DNA from: Nonomuraea rubra
GTDB lineage: Bacteria; Actinomycetota; Actinomycetes; Streptosporangiales; Streptosporangiaceae
Assembly (NCBI RefSeq): GCF_014207985.1
Contig: NZ_JACHMI010000001.1
Location: 10,027,001 to 10,091,000, forward strand
Direction of reading: 5' to 3'
Length of the DNA: 64,000 nucleotides
In this document: in pieces, positions 25,223 to 34,120 of the stretch
How the letters are laid out: every line of letters begins with the position of its first letter
Numbering within the stretch: position 1 is the first letter of the stretch
Notes under the pieces: model-generated
Database searches by the model: none
Seen by the model: the letters and a program-made list of their open reading frames with translations, nothing else
Told to the model about the DNA's origin: nothing
Program-made: the position numbers and the translations under genes

Positions 25223-25258
25223 CGGCGCACCCTTCTCGTCACGATCGGCTAACGGGCG

Positions 25259-25289
25259 TTTCTTTTAAGAAAGTTTCTTGTTAGTTTAC
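25259..25289. promoter_or_regulatory. ROK-regulator operator in divergent promoter
   Basis: An AT-rich island between the divergent ROK and sugar-transport genes holds the perfect dyad AAGAAA-G-TTTCTT (25267-25279), flanked by TTTCTTTT and GTTAGTTTAC. The layout resembles, from memory, the operator type reported for the actinomycete chitosan regulator CsnR. Binding by the adjacent ROK protein is inferred. Confidence 0.65.
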
Positions 25290-25358
25290 CAGCATCGTTC
25301 GGATTTGACGATCAGCCTGGTGCGGACCGTAGGCCAGCACCCGGGAAGGGAGAACCCT

Positions 25359-26678
25359 GTGAGGATCGCGAAGATCACAGCCGCTACGGTCACCACGGCC
25401 GCGCTGGCCCTGGGCCTGGCCGCCTGTGGCTCCGGTGGCTCCGCTGAGCAACCCCCCTCGTCCTCACCCAGCGCCGCCGCCTCCGGCCCCAAGTTCGCCG
25501 GCAAGACGCTGAGCGTCTGGCGGCTCGGGAACAGCAACCCGGCCGCGGCCACGTACATGGAGGAGCTCAACGCCGAGTTCACCAAGCAGACCGGTGCGCA
25601 GGTCAAGCTGGAGTGGATCCCGTGGCCCCAGGTGGCCGACAAGTTCGCCGCCGCCGCGACCGGCACCGGCCCCGACGTGACCGAGATCGGCAACGACCAG
25701 GTCCCGATGTGGCAGAGCCAGGACGCGCTGACGCCGATCACCGACATCGCCCGCGAGGGCGACCGGTCCCAGATCCCCCAGAACCTCTACGGCTACGAGA
25801 CCGTGGACAACGAGATCTACGCCGTGCCGTGGGGCGCGGGGGCCCGCGCGGTGCTCTACCGCAAGGACTGGTTCGAGGACCTCAAGATCGAGGTCCCGCA
25901 GACCTGGGACGACCTCGTCGCCGCGGCCAAGAAGATCCAGGCCGAGAAGAAGGGCGTGGACGGCTTCGCCTTCAACGGCGGCTCGGACGCCAACCACCTG
26001 CTGGCGGCCTTCGCCTGGTCCGAGGGCGGCGAGTACGCCGTCAAGGAGGGCGACAAGTGGGTCGGCAAGCTCACCGAGCCCGGCTTCCAGAAGGGCTTCG
26101 AGACCTACACCGGCCTGGTCACCACCGGCCTGTCCAACAAGGCGAACCTGACGCACGACACCACCCACATCCGCACCCGCTTCGCCAACGACAAGGTCGC
26201 GATGTACCTCACCGCCGCCTGGGACCTGTCGGGCATCGAGGAGGAGTCCAAGGGCAAGCTGAAGGGCGACAAGATCGGCTTCTTCCCGCTGCCCGCCAAG
26301 ACCGGCGGCGTGGCGCCCTCCTTCTTCGGCGGCAACGACATCGCGCTGTGGGGCACCACCCAGCAGGCGGAGCTGGGCAAGGAGTACATCAAGCTGGCCA
26401 CCAGCAAGACCTGGGCCGACCGGTACGCCAAGGAGGGCGGCCTGCTCCCTGTCTACCCCGACACCCTCCAGGCGATGAACGAGGACCCGGCGCAGGGCGC
26501 GTTCGCGCAGGCGTTCGCCAAGGCCAAGGCGTTCCCCGCCGACCCCAACTGGTCCGAGGCCGACGCGACCAAGGCGGTGCTGCAGAACGCCGCTCGTGCC
26601 GTCATCGAGGGCAAGAAGGACACCACCACCGCCCTCGCTGACGCCAACAAGGAACTCGAAGAGATCCTGAACCAGTAA
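25359..26678 (+). CDS. Sugar ABC transporter substrate-binding lipoprotein (SBP family 1)
   Basis: 439 aa. GTG 25359 is preceded by AAGGGAG. The signal peptide ends LALGLAAC with lipidated Cys 23, followed by a Gly/Ser/Pro linker. The mature domain is family-1 (maltose/oligosaccharide) type: LSVWRLGNSNPAAATYMEELNAEF, GTGPDVTEIGNDQVPMWQ, and WRLG...AVPWGAGARAVLYRKDWFED. The following two genes are MalF/MalG-type permeases and a GH3 hydrolase; no ATPase is present. The ligand is probably an oligosaccharide, perhaps an amino-sugar oligomer given the neighbours. Confidence 0.92.
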   Translation: MRIAKITAATVTTAALALGLAACGSGGSAEQPPSSSPSAAASGPKFAGKTLSVWRLGNSNPAAATYMEELNAEFTKQTGAQVKLEWIPWPQVADKFAAAATGTGPDVTEIGNDQVPMWQSQDALTPITDIAREGDRSQIPQNLYGYETVDNEIYAVPWGAGARAVLYRKDWFEDLKIEVPQTWDDLVAAAKKIQAEKKGVDGFAFNGGSDANHLLAAFAWSEGGEYAVKEGDKWVGKLTEPGFQKGFETYTGLVTTGLSNKANLTHDTTHIRTRFANDKVAMYLTAAWDLSGIEEESKGKLKGDKIGFFPLPAKTGGVAPSFFGGNDIALWGTTQQAELGKEYIKLATSKTWADRYAKEGGLLPVYPDTLQAMNEDPAQGAFAQAFAKAKAFPADPNWSEADATKAVLQNAARAVIEGKKDTTTALADANKELEEILNQ

Positions 26679-26680
26679 CG

Positions 26681-27691
26681 ATGGCGAACACGACAACGGT
26701 CACCCGGGGCAGGGGTTCCTCCCCCTCCCCGGGGCACCGGCGCAAGGACGCCGGGCGCGTGCGCGCCAGCGGGATGCCGGCCTGGAGCATCCCGTACCTT
26801 CTGCTCGTCCCCGGACTGCTGGTCATCGCCGGCCTGCTGCTCTACCCGATGGTCCAGCTCGGCATCATGTCGTTCCAGAAGGTCGGGCTGGCGCAGGTCA
26901 GGGGGACCAGGCCCGCCGAGTGGGTCGGCCTGGAGAACTTCGAGAAGGTCCTGTCCAACGACATCTTCTGGTCGGCCCTGCGCAACAGCCTGGCCTTCGC
27001 CTTCTTCGGCGTCAGCCTCACGCTGATCCTCGGCACCGCGGTCGGCGTGCTGCTGCACCGGCTGGGCAGGAAGATGTCGCTGTTCGTGGTCATCGGCTGC
27101 ATGTTCGCCTGGGCCGTGCCGCCCGTCGCGCAGGGCGTCATCTGGCGCTCCCTGTTCGACGCGGAGGCCGGCATCGTCAACTGGGCGCTGAACCTGCTGC
27201 CCGACTGGCTGGCCGCCCCGCCGGACGGCCAGACGAGCTGGAGCGGCACCCCGTGGCTCAACGACACCCTGCCCCTCTACATCGCGCTGGTCATCTGCGT
27301 GGTGTGGGCCGGCTTCCCGTTCATCGCGGTCTCCGTGCTGGCCGGGCTCAAGGGCATCCCCGCCGAGCTGTACGAGGCGGCCAAGGTGGACGGGTCGGGG
27401 GCCTGGCACACGTTCAGGAAGATCACCCTGCCCATGCTCCGGCCGGTCTTCGCCGTTCTCACGATGCTGTCGATCATCTGGGACTTCAAGGTGTTCAGCC
27501 AGCTCTACGTGCTCATGAACGGCCCCACGAACCGTGACGGCTTCAACCTGTCCATGTACGCCGTCGCCGAGGCGTTCCGGCCCCCGCAGAAGCTGGGCAC
27601 CGGCGCGGCGATCTCCATCGTCCTGACGATCATCCTGCTGATCATCACCGTGTTCTACGTCAGGCAGATCGTGAAGCAGGAGGAGATGTGA
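26681..27691 (+). CDS. Sugar ABC permease, MalF type
   Basis: 336 aa with a long basic N-tail (RGSSPSPGHRRKDAGRVRAS) and six membrane helices. The EAA loop is ELYEAAKVDGSGAWHTFRKITLPMLRP, contacting a cytoplasmic ATPase. It starts two bp after the binding-protein stop and its end overlaps the next permease (GTGA). It resembles the first permease of oligosaccharide importers that use the shared ATPase MsiK. Confidence 0.93.
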   Translation: MANTTTVTRGRGSSPSPGHRRKDAGRVRASGMPAWSIPYLLLVPGLLVIAGLLLYPMVQLGIMSFQKVGLAQVRGTRPAEWVGLENFEKVLSNDIFWSALRNSLAFAFFGVSLTLILGTAVGVLLHRLGRKMSLFVVIGCMFAWAVPPVAQGVIWRSLFDAEAGIVNWALNLLPDWLAAPPDGQTSWSGTPWLNDTLPLYIALVICVVWAGFPFIAVSVLAGLKGIPAELYEAAKVDGSGAWHTFRKITLPMLRPVFAVLTMLSIIWDFKVFSQLYVLMNGPTNRDGFNLSMYAVAEAFRPPQKLGTGAAISIVLTIILLIITVFYVRQIVKQEEM

Positions 27692-28539
27692 GCCCGATCG
27701 CCCGCAAGAGGCTCGGCAAGGTCGCGCTGAACGCCGCCGGCCTGCTGGTCTTCCTGTTCGCGACCTTCCCCGTCTACTGGATGGTCTCGACGGGCTTCAA
27801 GGAGAACGACCAGATCTTCACCACGGAGTTCATCCCGTTCCCGACGCACTTCACGTTCGAGCACTTCGAGCGGGTGCTGACCGAGGGCGTGGCGAACAAC
27901 TCCATCTGGCTCTACATGCGCAACAGCGCGGTCGTGGCGCTCGGCACCGTGCTCATCGGCTCGGCCTTCGCCCTGCTGTCGGCCACCGCCATCGCCCGCT
28001 TCCGGTTCAAGGGCCGCGGCGCCTTCCTCATCACGCTGCTCATCGTGCAGATGCTGCCGTCGGAGGGGCTGCTCATCCCGCTGTACATGATGGTCAAGCG
28101 GGTCGGGCTGGGCGACCAGCTCCTCGGGCTGATCGTCACCCAGGTCGCGCTGACGCTGCCGTTCGGCGTCTGGATGTTGCGGACGTTCGTCGCCGCGGTG
28201 CCCAAGTCGCTGGAGGAGGCGGCCTGGATCGACGGGGCCAGCCGGCTGACGACGTTCTGGAAGGTGCTGTTCCCGCTGGTCGCGCCGGGGCTGGTGGCCA
28301 CGAGCATCTTCTCGTTCATCACCGCGTGGAACGACCTGGTCTTCGCCCTCTACCTGATGTCGGGTTCCGAGGGGTACACGATGCCGGTCGCCCTGCAGTT
28401 CTTCTTCGGCCAGGAGGGCGTCGACTGGGGCGCGATCATGGCCGGATCGACCCTGATGACGATCCCGGTCGTCGTCTTCTTCCTTTTCGTGCAACGCCGC
28501 ATGGTCCAGGGGCTGACGGCGGGCGCCGTAAAGGGCTGA
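27688..28539 (+). CDS. Sugar ABC permease, MalG type
   Basis: 283 aa, GTG start overlapping the previous stop. It has the usual six helices and EAA loop SLEEAAWIDGASRLTTFWKVLFPLVAPG. The C-terminus QRRMVQGLTAGAVKG is the standard MalG-type ending. It partners the upstream MalF-type permease. A 70-bp gap with a strong hairpin separates it from the GH3 gene. Confidence 0.94.
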   Translation: MSPIARKRLGKVALNAAGLLVFLFATFPVYWMVSTGFKENDQIFTTEFIPFPTHFTFEHFERVLTEGVANNSIWLYMRNSAVVALGTVLIGSAFALLSATAIARFRFKGRGAFLITLLIVQMLPSEGLLIPLYMMVKRVGLGDQLLGLIVTQVALTLPFGVWMLRTFVAAVPKSLEEAAWIDGASRLTTFWKVLFPLVAPGLVATSIFSFITAWNDLVFALYLMSGSEGYTMPVALQFFFGQEGVDWGAIMAGSTLMTIPVVVFFLFVQRRMVQGLTAGAVKG

Positions 28540-28556
28540 CCTATCCAGAGATATCC

Positions 28557-28579
28557 GTACGGTGCCGCCGGCACCGTAC
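28557..28579 (+). other. Strong intercistronic hairpin before GH3 gene
   Basis: GTACGGTGCC-GCC-GGCACCGTAC is a perfect 10-bp stem with a 3-nt loop. It lies 17 bp after the MalG stop and about 30 bp before the GH3 start, with no T-run. It could be a partial terminator or an RNA-stability element setting different levels of transporter and hydrolase; a palindromic protein site is an alternative. Confidence 0.6.
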
Positions 28580-28609
28580 CCGACCCTGCCTTGATACGGA
28601 TGAGGAGCC

Positions 28610-30088
28610 ATGAGTCAGAGTGATCGGGGGCTGCGCCGACTCGCGGCCGGCACGCTGCTCGTCGCCTTCCAGGGCACCACGGCGCCCGGCTGGGTGCTGC
28701 GCGAGCTGGAGCACGGCCTCGGCGGCGTGACGCTCTTCGGCTTCAACGTGGCCGACCCCGGCCAGGTGCTCGGCCTGACCAGCGCGCTGAGGGGAGCCGG
28801 TGAACCCGTCATCTCGCTCGACGAGGAGGGCGGTGACGTGACGCGGCTGGCCTACCACGTCGGCAGCCCGTACCCGGGGAACGCGGCGCTGGGGGCCGTG
28901 GACGACGTGGAGCTCACCCGCCGGGTCTACCGGGCCATCGGGTCCGAGCTGGCCGCCTGCGGCATCAACCTGGACATGGCGCCGAGCGCCGACGTCAACA
29001 CCGAGGCCGACAACCCGGTGATCGGCACCAGGTCGTTCGGCACCGTGCCGGAGCTGGTGGCCAGGCACACGGTCGCCGCCGTCGAGGGCCTCCAGTCGGT
29101 GAACGTGGCCGCCTGCGTCAAGCACTTCCCCGGCCACGGCGCCACCCGCGTCGACTCGCACCTGGCCGTCCCCGTCGTGGACGTCGGCCTGGACGTGCTG
29201 CGGGAGCGCGAGCTGGCGCCGTTCCGCGCCGCGATCGGCGCGGGGGCCAAGTCGGTGATGACCGCGCACGTGGCGGTGCCGGCGGTGACGGGCAGCACGC
29301 CCGCCACGCTGTCCGGCGCCGCGCTGACCGGGCTCCTCAGGGGCGAGCTCGGTTACGACGGCGTGGTCGTCACCGACGCGCTCGACATGCACGCGATCAC
29401 CAAGAGCGTGGGCCTGGCCGGGGGCGCCGTGCTCACCCTCGCGGCCGGTTCCGACCTGCTGTGCCTGGGGCCGCTGCCGACGTACGACGACGTGCAGGCC
29501 ATCATCGCCGAGATCGTCTCCGCCGTGCGGGAGGGCAGGCTGCCCGAGTCCAGGCTGGAGGAGGCGGCGGCGCGGGTCGCCGCGCTGCGCTCCTGGGCCG
29601 CCGGGCCCGAGCGCGCGGTGCCCGCCGCGGCCGGCCAGAACGGCGCCGAGCAGAACGGCGCCGAGCAGAACGTGGTCGGGCTGCATGCCGCCCGTCGTGC
29701 CGTCCGCCTCACCGGCGCGGCCACCCCGCTCGTCGAACCCCTGGTGATCGAGGTGGACACCCCGCCGACCATCGCCGTGGGCGACGTGCCGTGGGGCGTC
29801 GGCCCCTGGCTGCCCGACGCCGAGATCCTGCGCGTCAAGCCCGCCGCCGCCGACGTCCCCGGCCTGCTGGCCAAGGCCGACGGCCGCTCGCTGGTCGTGG
29901 TCGTCAAGGACGCGCACCGCCACCACGAGAGCCGGGACCTGGTCTCGGCGCTGGTGTCGGCCCGCCCCGACACGACGGTGATCGAGATGGGCCTGCCGGT
30001 GTGGCAGCCGGACAGCGCCGCCTACATCGCCACGTACGGCGCCGCCCGCGCCAACGCCCAGGCCGCCGTCGAACTCCTCACCGCCTAG
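28610..30088 (+). CDS. Glycoside hydrolase family 3, NagZ-like beta-N-acetylhexosaminidase
   Basis: 492 aa. The N-terminal TIM barrel shows SLDEEGGDVTRL, the NagZ signature KHFPGHGATRVDSH near residues 170-183, and GVVVTDALDMHAI with the nucleophile Asp near 255. NagZ enzymes release N-acetylglucosamine from cell-wall or chitin fragments; the KH-x-PGHG loop supplies the His acid/base typical of that branch. A C-terminal domain of about 150 aa follows. No signal peptide is seen, so it acts on imported saccharides. It follows the sugar permeases, suggesting uptake and cleavage of GlcNAc-containing oligomers. A repeat QNGAEQNGAEQN near residue 345 is a linker. Confidence 0.9.
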   Translation: MSQSDRGLRRLAAGTLLVAFQGTTAPGWVLRELEHGLGGVTLFGFNVADPGQVLGLTSALRGAGEPVISLDEEGGDVTRLAYHVGSPYPGNAALGAVDDVELTRRVYRAIGSELAACGINLDMAPSADVNTEADNPVIGTRSFGTVPELVARHTVAAVEGLQSVNVAACVKHFPGHGATRVDSHLAVPVVDVGLDVLRERELAPFRAAIGAGAKSVMTAHVAVPAVTGSTPATLSGAALTGLLRGELGYDGVVVTDALDMHAITKSVGLAGGAVLTLAAGSDLLCLGPLPTYDDVQAIIAEIVSAVREGRLPESRLEEAAARVAALRSWAAGPERAVPAAAGQNGAEQNGAEQNVVGLHAARRAVRLTGAATPLVEPLVIEVDTPPTIAVGDVPWGVGPWLPDAEILRVKPAAADVPGLLAKADGRSLVVVVKDAHRHHESRDLVSALVSARPDTTVIEMGLPVWQPDSAAYIATYGAARANAQAAVELLTA

Positions 30089-30128
30089 GCCCCGCCTCGA
30101 CCGGGCGCGTCTCGCCGGCCTCCCGGCA

Positions 30129-30190
30129 CGCGCCTGGTCCAGCGCGGCGTGTCAGGAGGCCAGCAGATCCTCGCGCGCCTGGTCCAGCGC
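30129..30190. repeat. 17-bp direct repeat at the 3' end of the second ROK gene
   Basis: CGCGCCTGGTCCAGCGC occurs at 30129-30145, just downstream of the stop, and again at 30174-30190 inside the last codons (ALDQARE). This looks like a small duplication of the gene's end, suggesting that the stop has shifted. Confidence 0.6.
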
Positions 30191-31333
30191 CGCCAGCACC
30201 GCCCCGCGCAGCACCGGGTTCTTGTCGGTCACCGTGGTCGTGACGACCTGCGGCCGCACCGGGCAGATGCGCGCCACGGCCTCCTCGACCCGGGACGCCA
30301 GCGCGCCGCCACCGGCGTGCCCCACCTCCCCGGCCAGCACCACCAGCCCGGGGTCGAGGATCACGCACACCGCCGCCACCCCCAGGGCCAGCCGCTGCGC
30401 GATCTCGTCCAGCAGCGGCTCCCCCTCGGCCCCGGCCGCCACCGCGACCTTGACGCACTCGGTCGCGCTGCCGGCCGCGAAGCCGTAGCCCTGCGCCAGC
30501 TCGGTCACCGCCTCGGCGCTGACCAGCGACTGCAACCCGCCGGCCAGCGACGGCAGCCGCCCCGGCAGCGTACGGATGTCCTCGGGCAGCGGCACCCCGG
30601 GCACCGGCAGGTAGCCGATCTCCCCCGCGCTGCCCGAACGCCCCCTGTGCAGCTTGCCGCCCAGCGTGACGGCCATGCCCAGGCCCCGGCTGGCCCACAG
30701 CAGCACGAAGTCGTCGAGCCCCTGGGCGGCCCCGTCGGCCCGCTCGGCGATGGCGGCGAGGTTGACGTCGTTCTCGATCGTCACCTGGCGCCGCAGGTCG
30801 CCCGCCAGCGCCTCGTGGATGCCCTCGTGCCAGCCCGGCAGGTCGAAGGAGAAGCGGATGTCGCCGCTGCGCGGATCGACCACGCCGGGCGTGCCGATGA
30901 CGACGCCGCGCAGCTTGGAGATGCTCACCTTGGCGCTGCGGCACGCCTTGACGATCGCCCCGTGCACCAGCGAGACGGGGTCGTCGTGGCCGTCGGGGTC
31001 GACGGTGACCTCGGCGATCGTGTTGCCGTGGATGTCGGCGACGGCCGTGGAGATCAGCTCGGGCCCGACCTCGAAGCCGGCGACGTACGCGCTGGAGGCG
31101 ATCACCGAGTAGAGCGCCGCGTTGGGCCCCCGCCCGCCTGCCTGCGTGCCGACCACCTCGACCAGCCCGCGCTCCTCGAGCCTGGCCAGCGTCTGCGAGG
31201 CCGTGACCTTGGACAGACCGGTCAGGTTGCCGATCTGCCCGCGCGTCATCGGACCGGTCGCCAGCAACAGCTCCAGCGCGGCCCGGTCATTGATCTCCCT
31301 GAGCAATCTGGGCACACCAGGGCGTCGCTCCAC
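30152..31333 (-). CDS. ROK-family transcriptional regulator 2
   Basis: 393 aa, a paralogue of the ROK regulator at 24074-25222, with the same order: HTH (REINDRAALELLLATGPMTR, TGLSKVTASQTLARLEERGLVEV) and ROK domain (IGTPGVVDPRSGDIRFS, ENDVNLAAI, GSAGEIGYLPV). It lacks the kinase-type zinc Cys motif. GTG 31333 is chosen because it aligns exactly with the start of its paralogue; the frame is open to TTG 31351. It is convergent with the GH3 gene, so two related regulators bracket one transporter-hydrolase set. A partial operator-like GTTGGAAGTTTAGC lies upstream at 31364-31377. Confidence 0.9.
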   Translation of the reverse strand: MERRPGVPRLLREINDRAALELLLATGPMTRGQIGNLTGLSKVTASQTLARLEERGLVEVVGTQAGGRGPNAALYSVIASSAYVAGFEVGPELISTAVADIHGNTIAEVTVDPDGHDDPVSLVHGAIVKACRSAKVSISKLRGVVIGTPGVVDPRSGDIRFSFDLPGWHEGIHEALAGDLRRQVTIENDVNLAAIAERADGAAQGLDDFVLLWASRGLGMAVTLGGKLHRGRSGSAGEIGYLPVPGVPLPEDIRTLPGRLPSLAGGLQSLVSAEAVTELAQGYGFAAGSATECVKVAVAAGAEGEPLLDEIAQRLALGVAAVCVILDPGLVVLAGEVGHAGGGALASRVEEAVARICPVRPQVVTTTVTDKNPVLRGAVLAALDQAREDLLAS

Positions 31334-31503
31334 GCTGAATCCCACCGTCAAATCGAAAAGGTTGTTGGAAGTTTAGCGCTCCCATTCTCGCCTGGTGCGA
31401 ACGCCGATTTCCGCACCTGGGACGCGCCCGGCGTAAGCGGATCTCCCGCCCGATCTGGCAAGCTTTGTCTAACCAGTGTTGACCAGGAGGGATAATCGAG
31501 AAC

Positions 31504-31953
31504 ATGCGCCTATCCGCTCGTGTCGACTACGCCCTCCGCGCCGCCGCCGAACTGGCCGCCGCCGGTGCCGGCCCCACCACCGTGGGCGAGCTCGCCAAGG
31601 AGCAGGACATGCCGCCCAAGTACCTGGAGAACATCCTGCTGCAGATGCGCCGCGCCGGGCTGGTGCGCGGGCAGCGCGGGCCGGAGGGCGGCTACGTGCT
31701 GGCCAGGCCCGCCTCCGACATCTCGCTGGCCGACGTGATCCGCGCCGTGGACGGCCCGCTGGCCAACGTGCGCGGCGAGCGGCCCGAGCACGTCGGCTAC
31801 CGGGGGCCCGCCGAGTCCCTGCAGCAGGTGTGGATCGCGTTGCGGGCCACCGAGCGGTCGATCCTGGAGGAGGTCACGCTCGAACAGGTCGCTTCCGGGT
31901 CGCTGCCCGAGCGCGTCCGCCAGCTCGCCGCCGACCCCGCCGCCTGGGACTGA
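31504..31953 (+). CDS. Rrf2-family transcriptional regulator (no Fe-S cysteines)
   Basis: 149 aa. The winged helix is typical: MRLSARVDYALRAAAELA, VGELAKEQDMPPKYLENILLQMRRAGLV, RGQRGPEGGYVLARP. The protein contains no Cys at all, so it cannot hold the iron-sulphur cluster of IscR, NsrR or RsrR; it resembles the CymR/YwnA-like branch that senses by other means. AGGAGG lies 15 bp upstream of the ATG, farther than usual. It is divergent from ROK 2 and convergent with the STAND ATPase gene. The target is unknown. Confidence 0.9.
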   Translation: MRLSARVDYALRAAAELAAAGAGPTTVGELAKEQDMPPKYLENILLQMRRAGLVRGQRGPEGGYVLARPASDISLADVIRAVDGPLANVRGERPEHVGYRGPAESLQQVWIALRATERSILEEVTLEQVASGSLPERVRQLAADPAAWD

Positions 31954-31965
31954 CCGCCCGGGTGA

Positions 31966-34044
31966 TCAGCGGGCCGACAGCGCGTACGCGACGCCCGCGT
32001 CCAGATCGGTGTCCCGGCCGGCGCTGAAGGCCTCGTCGTAGGCCCGGTCGCCGAGCATCCCGCGCACCTCGCTCTCGCAGGCCCGCCGGGTGGCCACGAG
32101 CTCCGGAGTGCCGATCTGGTGCTTGCCGACGGTGTCCCAGATCTGGTCGGCCAGCCCCAGCATGCGCGCGGCCCGCTCCCCCTCCCCCGCCGCGACCGCC
32201 GCCGGGGCGAGCACGTCGATCGCCATCGCCATCCCCAGGCTGTCGTGCAGCCGCCACTTGACCTCCAGCGCCGCCTTCGCGTACGCCCGCGCCTGCTCGG
32301 GCCGCCCGCACGCCAGTTCGGCCTGGGCCCGCAGCACGTCACCGTAGGCGCGCTGCCACCGCTCACCGTGCTGGTCGCAGAGCGTACGCAGCCGCTCCAG
32401 CGCGGCGATGCCGTCCTCGAAGCTGCCGGCCATCGTCCTGCTCATGCCGTAGCTGGTGCAGGCGAGCAGCTCGGGGAAGCAGAAGAGCGAGCGCTCCTCC
32501 CGGTCGATCACCTTCCTGGCCGCCTCGGCCGCCCGCGCGTTGTCGCCCATGATGATGGCGGCGCAGCTCATCGCGCACCAGGCCATCAGCGTCGCCTCCA
32601 CATCCCCCTGCGCCTCGGCCTCGGCCGCGCACTCGACGGCCAGCTTCTCCGCGAGCGCCCCCTCGCCCTGGCACACCAGCACCAGCGCGCACGCCCACAT
32701 GGCCTTGCGGCGCGCGGGGCCGGGCGCGCGGTCCTGGGCCAGCGCCCGCTCCAGGAAGTGCCGCCCCTCCTGGAGGAAGCCGCACGGGTACCAGAAGAAC
32801 CACAGCGCGCCCGCCAGCTCCAGCGCGGTGTGCCCCTCGGGCCGTACCAGGGCGAACTGCAGCGCGGCCCGCAGGTTGGGCAGCTCGACGGTCATCCGGT
32901 CGTACCAGGCGTACTGGTCGGGGCCGATCCAGGAGGCGTCGCCGTCCCTGGCCAGCGCCAGGTAGTAGTCGCGGTGGCGGCGCCTGACGCGCTCGTCCTG
33001 GCCGAGGTCCTTCAGCCAGATGGCGCCGAACTCGCGGATCGTGTCCAGCATCCGGTAGCGGTCGCCCGCCCCTGTCGGCTCCCAGATCAGGATCGACTTG
33101 TCCGCGAGCGACTCCAGCAGTTGCGGGATCTGCCAGCTCGGCAGCCGGTCGTCGGCGCAGACCTGCTTCACGGCCACCGGGTCGATGCCGCCGGCGAACA
33201 CCGAGGCCCGCGCCCACAGCAGCCGCTCGGCCGGGGTGCAGAGCTGGTGGCTCCAGCCGATCGCGGTACGCAGGGCCTGGTGCCAGGGCGGGTCGGCGTC
33301 GTACACCTGGTGGTCGGTCGTGCCGAGGACCGTGAAGCGGTCCTCCAGGCGCTCGGCCAGCCGCGCGGGTGACAGCTCGCGCAGCCGGGCGGCGGCCAGC
33401 TCGATGGCCAGCGGCAGCCCCTCCAGCCGCCGGCACACCCGCATCAGGGCATCGCGGTTGCGCTCGTCCATCGTGAAGCCGGGCACCGTGGCGGCGGCAC
33501 GGTCGAGGAGCAGCTCCACCGCATCGCCCTCCCGCCAGTCGTCGCCCTCGGGGACCGGCAGCGGGTCCACCGTGCGAACCTGCTCCTCCGCGCAGCCCAG
33601 CGGCCTGCGGCTGGTGGCCAGCACGCGTAGCCGGGGCGCGGCGGCGAGCAGCGTCCTGACCGCCTCCGCGCAGGCCTCGGTCAGGTGCTCGCAGGTGTCG
33701 AGCACGAGCAGCAGCTCCCGATCGGCGAGGTAGTCGGCCAGCACCTCGGTCACCGGCCGCGAGCTCTGGTCGCTCAGCGGCAGCGCCTCCGCGATCGCGT
33801 ACGGCAACGCGCTCCCCTCCACCAGCGGCGACAGCGCCACCAGCCAGACCCCGTCGGCGAACTCCTCCCGCAGCTCGGCGGCGGCCCGCAGGGCGATCCT
33901 GCTCTTCCCGACCCCGGCCACCCCCGTGACCGTCACCAGCCGGGACCTGCCCAGCAGCGCCCGTACCCCGTCCACCTCCCCGCGGCGGCCGATCATTCTC
34001 GTGCTCTCGCCGGGAAGGTTCCCCTGCCACTGGCCGACCTGCAT
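31966..34044 (-). CDS. STAND (NB-ARC/AfsR-like) ATPase with TPR-like C-terminus
   Basis: 692 aa. The NB-ARC core has Walker A VTGVAGVGKSRIAL near residues 40-50, Walker B LLLVLDTCEHL and the GLPLAIELAAARL motif. The C-terminal half (about 350-690) is helical and TPR-like, as in AfsR/MalT-type proteins. Neither a SARP/OmpR domain at the N-terminus nor a LuxR HTH at the C-terminus is visible, so it is an ATPase sensor without a DNA-binding output. ATG 34044 has AGGTGA six bases upstream and is preferred over the longer frame from 34176, which would cross the promoter of the divergent phosphatase gene. Confidence 0.87.
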   Translation of the reverse strand: MQVGQWQGNLPGESTRMIGRRGEVDGVRALLGRSRLVTVTGVAGVGKSRIALRAAAELREEFADGVWLVALSPLVEGSALPYAIAEALPLSDQSSRPVTEVLADYLADRELLLVLDTCEHLTEACAEAVRTLLAAAPRLRVLATSRRPLGCAEEQVRTVDPLPVPEGDDWREGDAVELLLDRAAATVPGFTMDERNRDALMRVCRRLEGLPLAIELAAARLRELSPARLAERLEDRFTVLGTTDHQVYDADPPWHQALRTAIGWSHQLCTPAERLLWARASVFAGGIDPVAVKQVCADDRLPSWQIPQLLESLADKSILIWEPTGAGDRYRMLDTIREFGAIWLKDLGQDERVRRRHRDYYLALARDGDASWIGPDQYAWYDRMTVELPNLRAALQFALVRPEGHTALELAGALWFFWYPCGFLQEGRHFLERALAQDRAPGPARRKAMWACALVLVCQGEGALAEKLAVECAAEAEAQGDVEATLMAWCAMSCAAIIMGDNARAAEAARKVIDREERSLFCFPELLACTSYGMSRTMAGSFEDGIAALERLRTLCDQHGERWQRAYGDVLRAQAELACGRPEQARAYAKAALEVKWRLHDSLGMAMAIDVLAPAAVAAGEGERAARMLGLADQIWDTVGKHQIGTPELVATRRACESEVRGMLGDRAYDEAFSAGRDTDLDAGVAYALSAR

Positions 34045-34120
34045 GATCGTCACCTCACTGGACTCGGCGTGCCCCACAGTTTGCCGGAATCGCTCCCGCA
34101 CCGTCACTAAAAGTGAGAAG

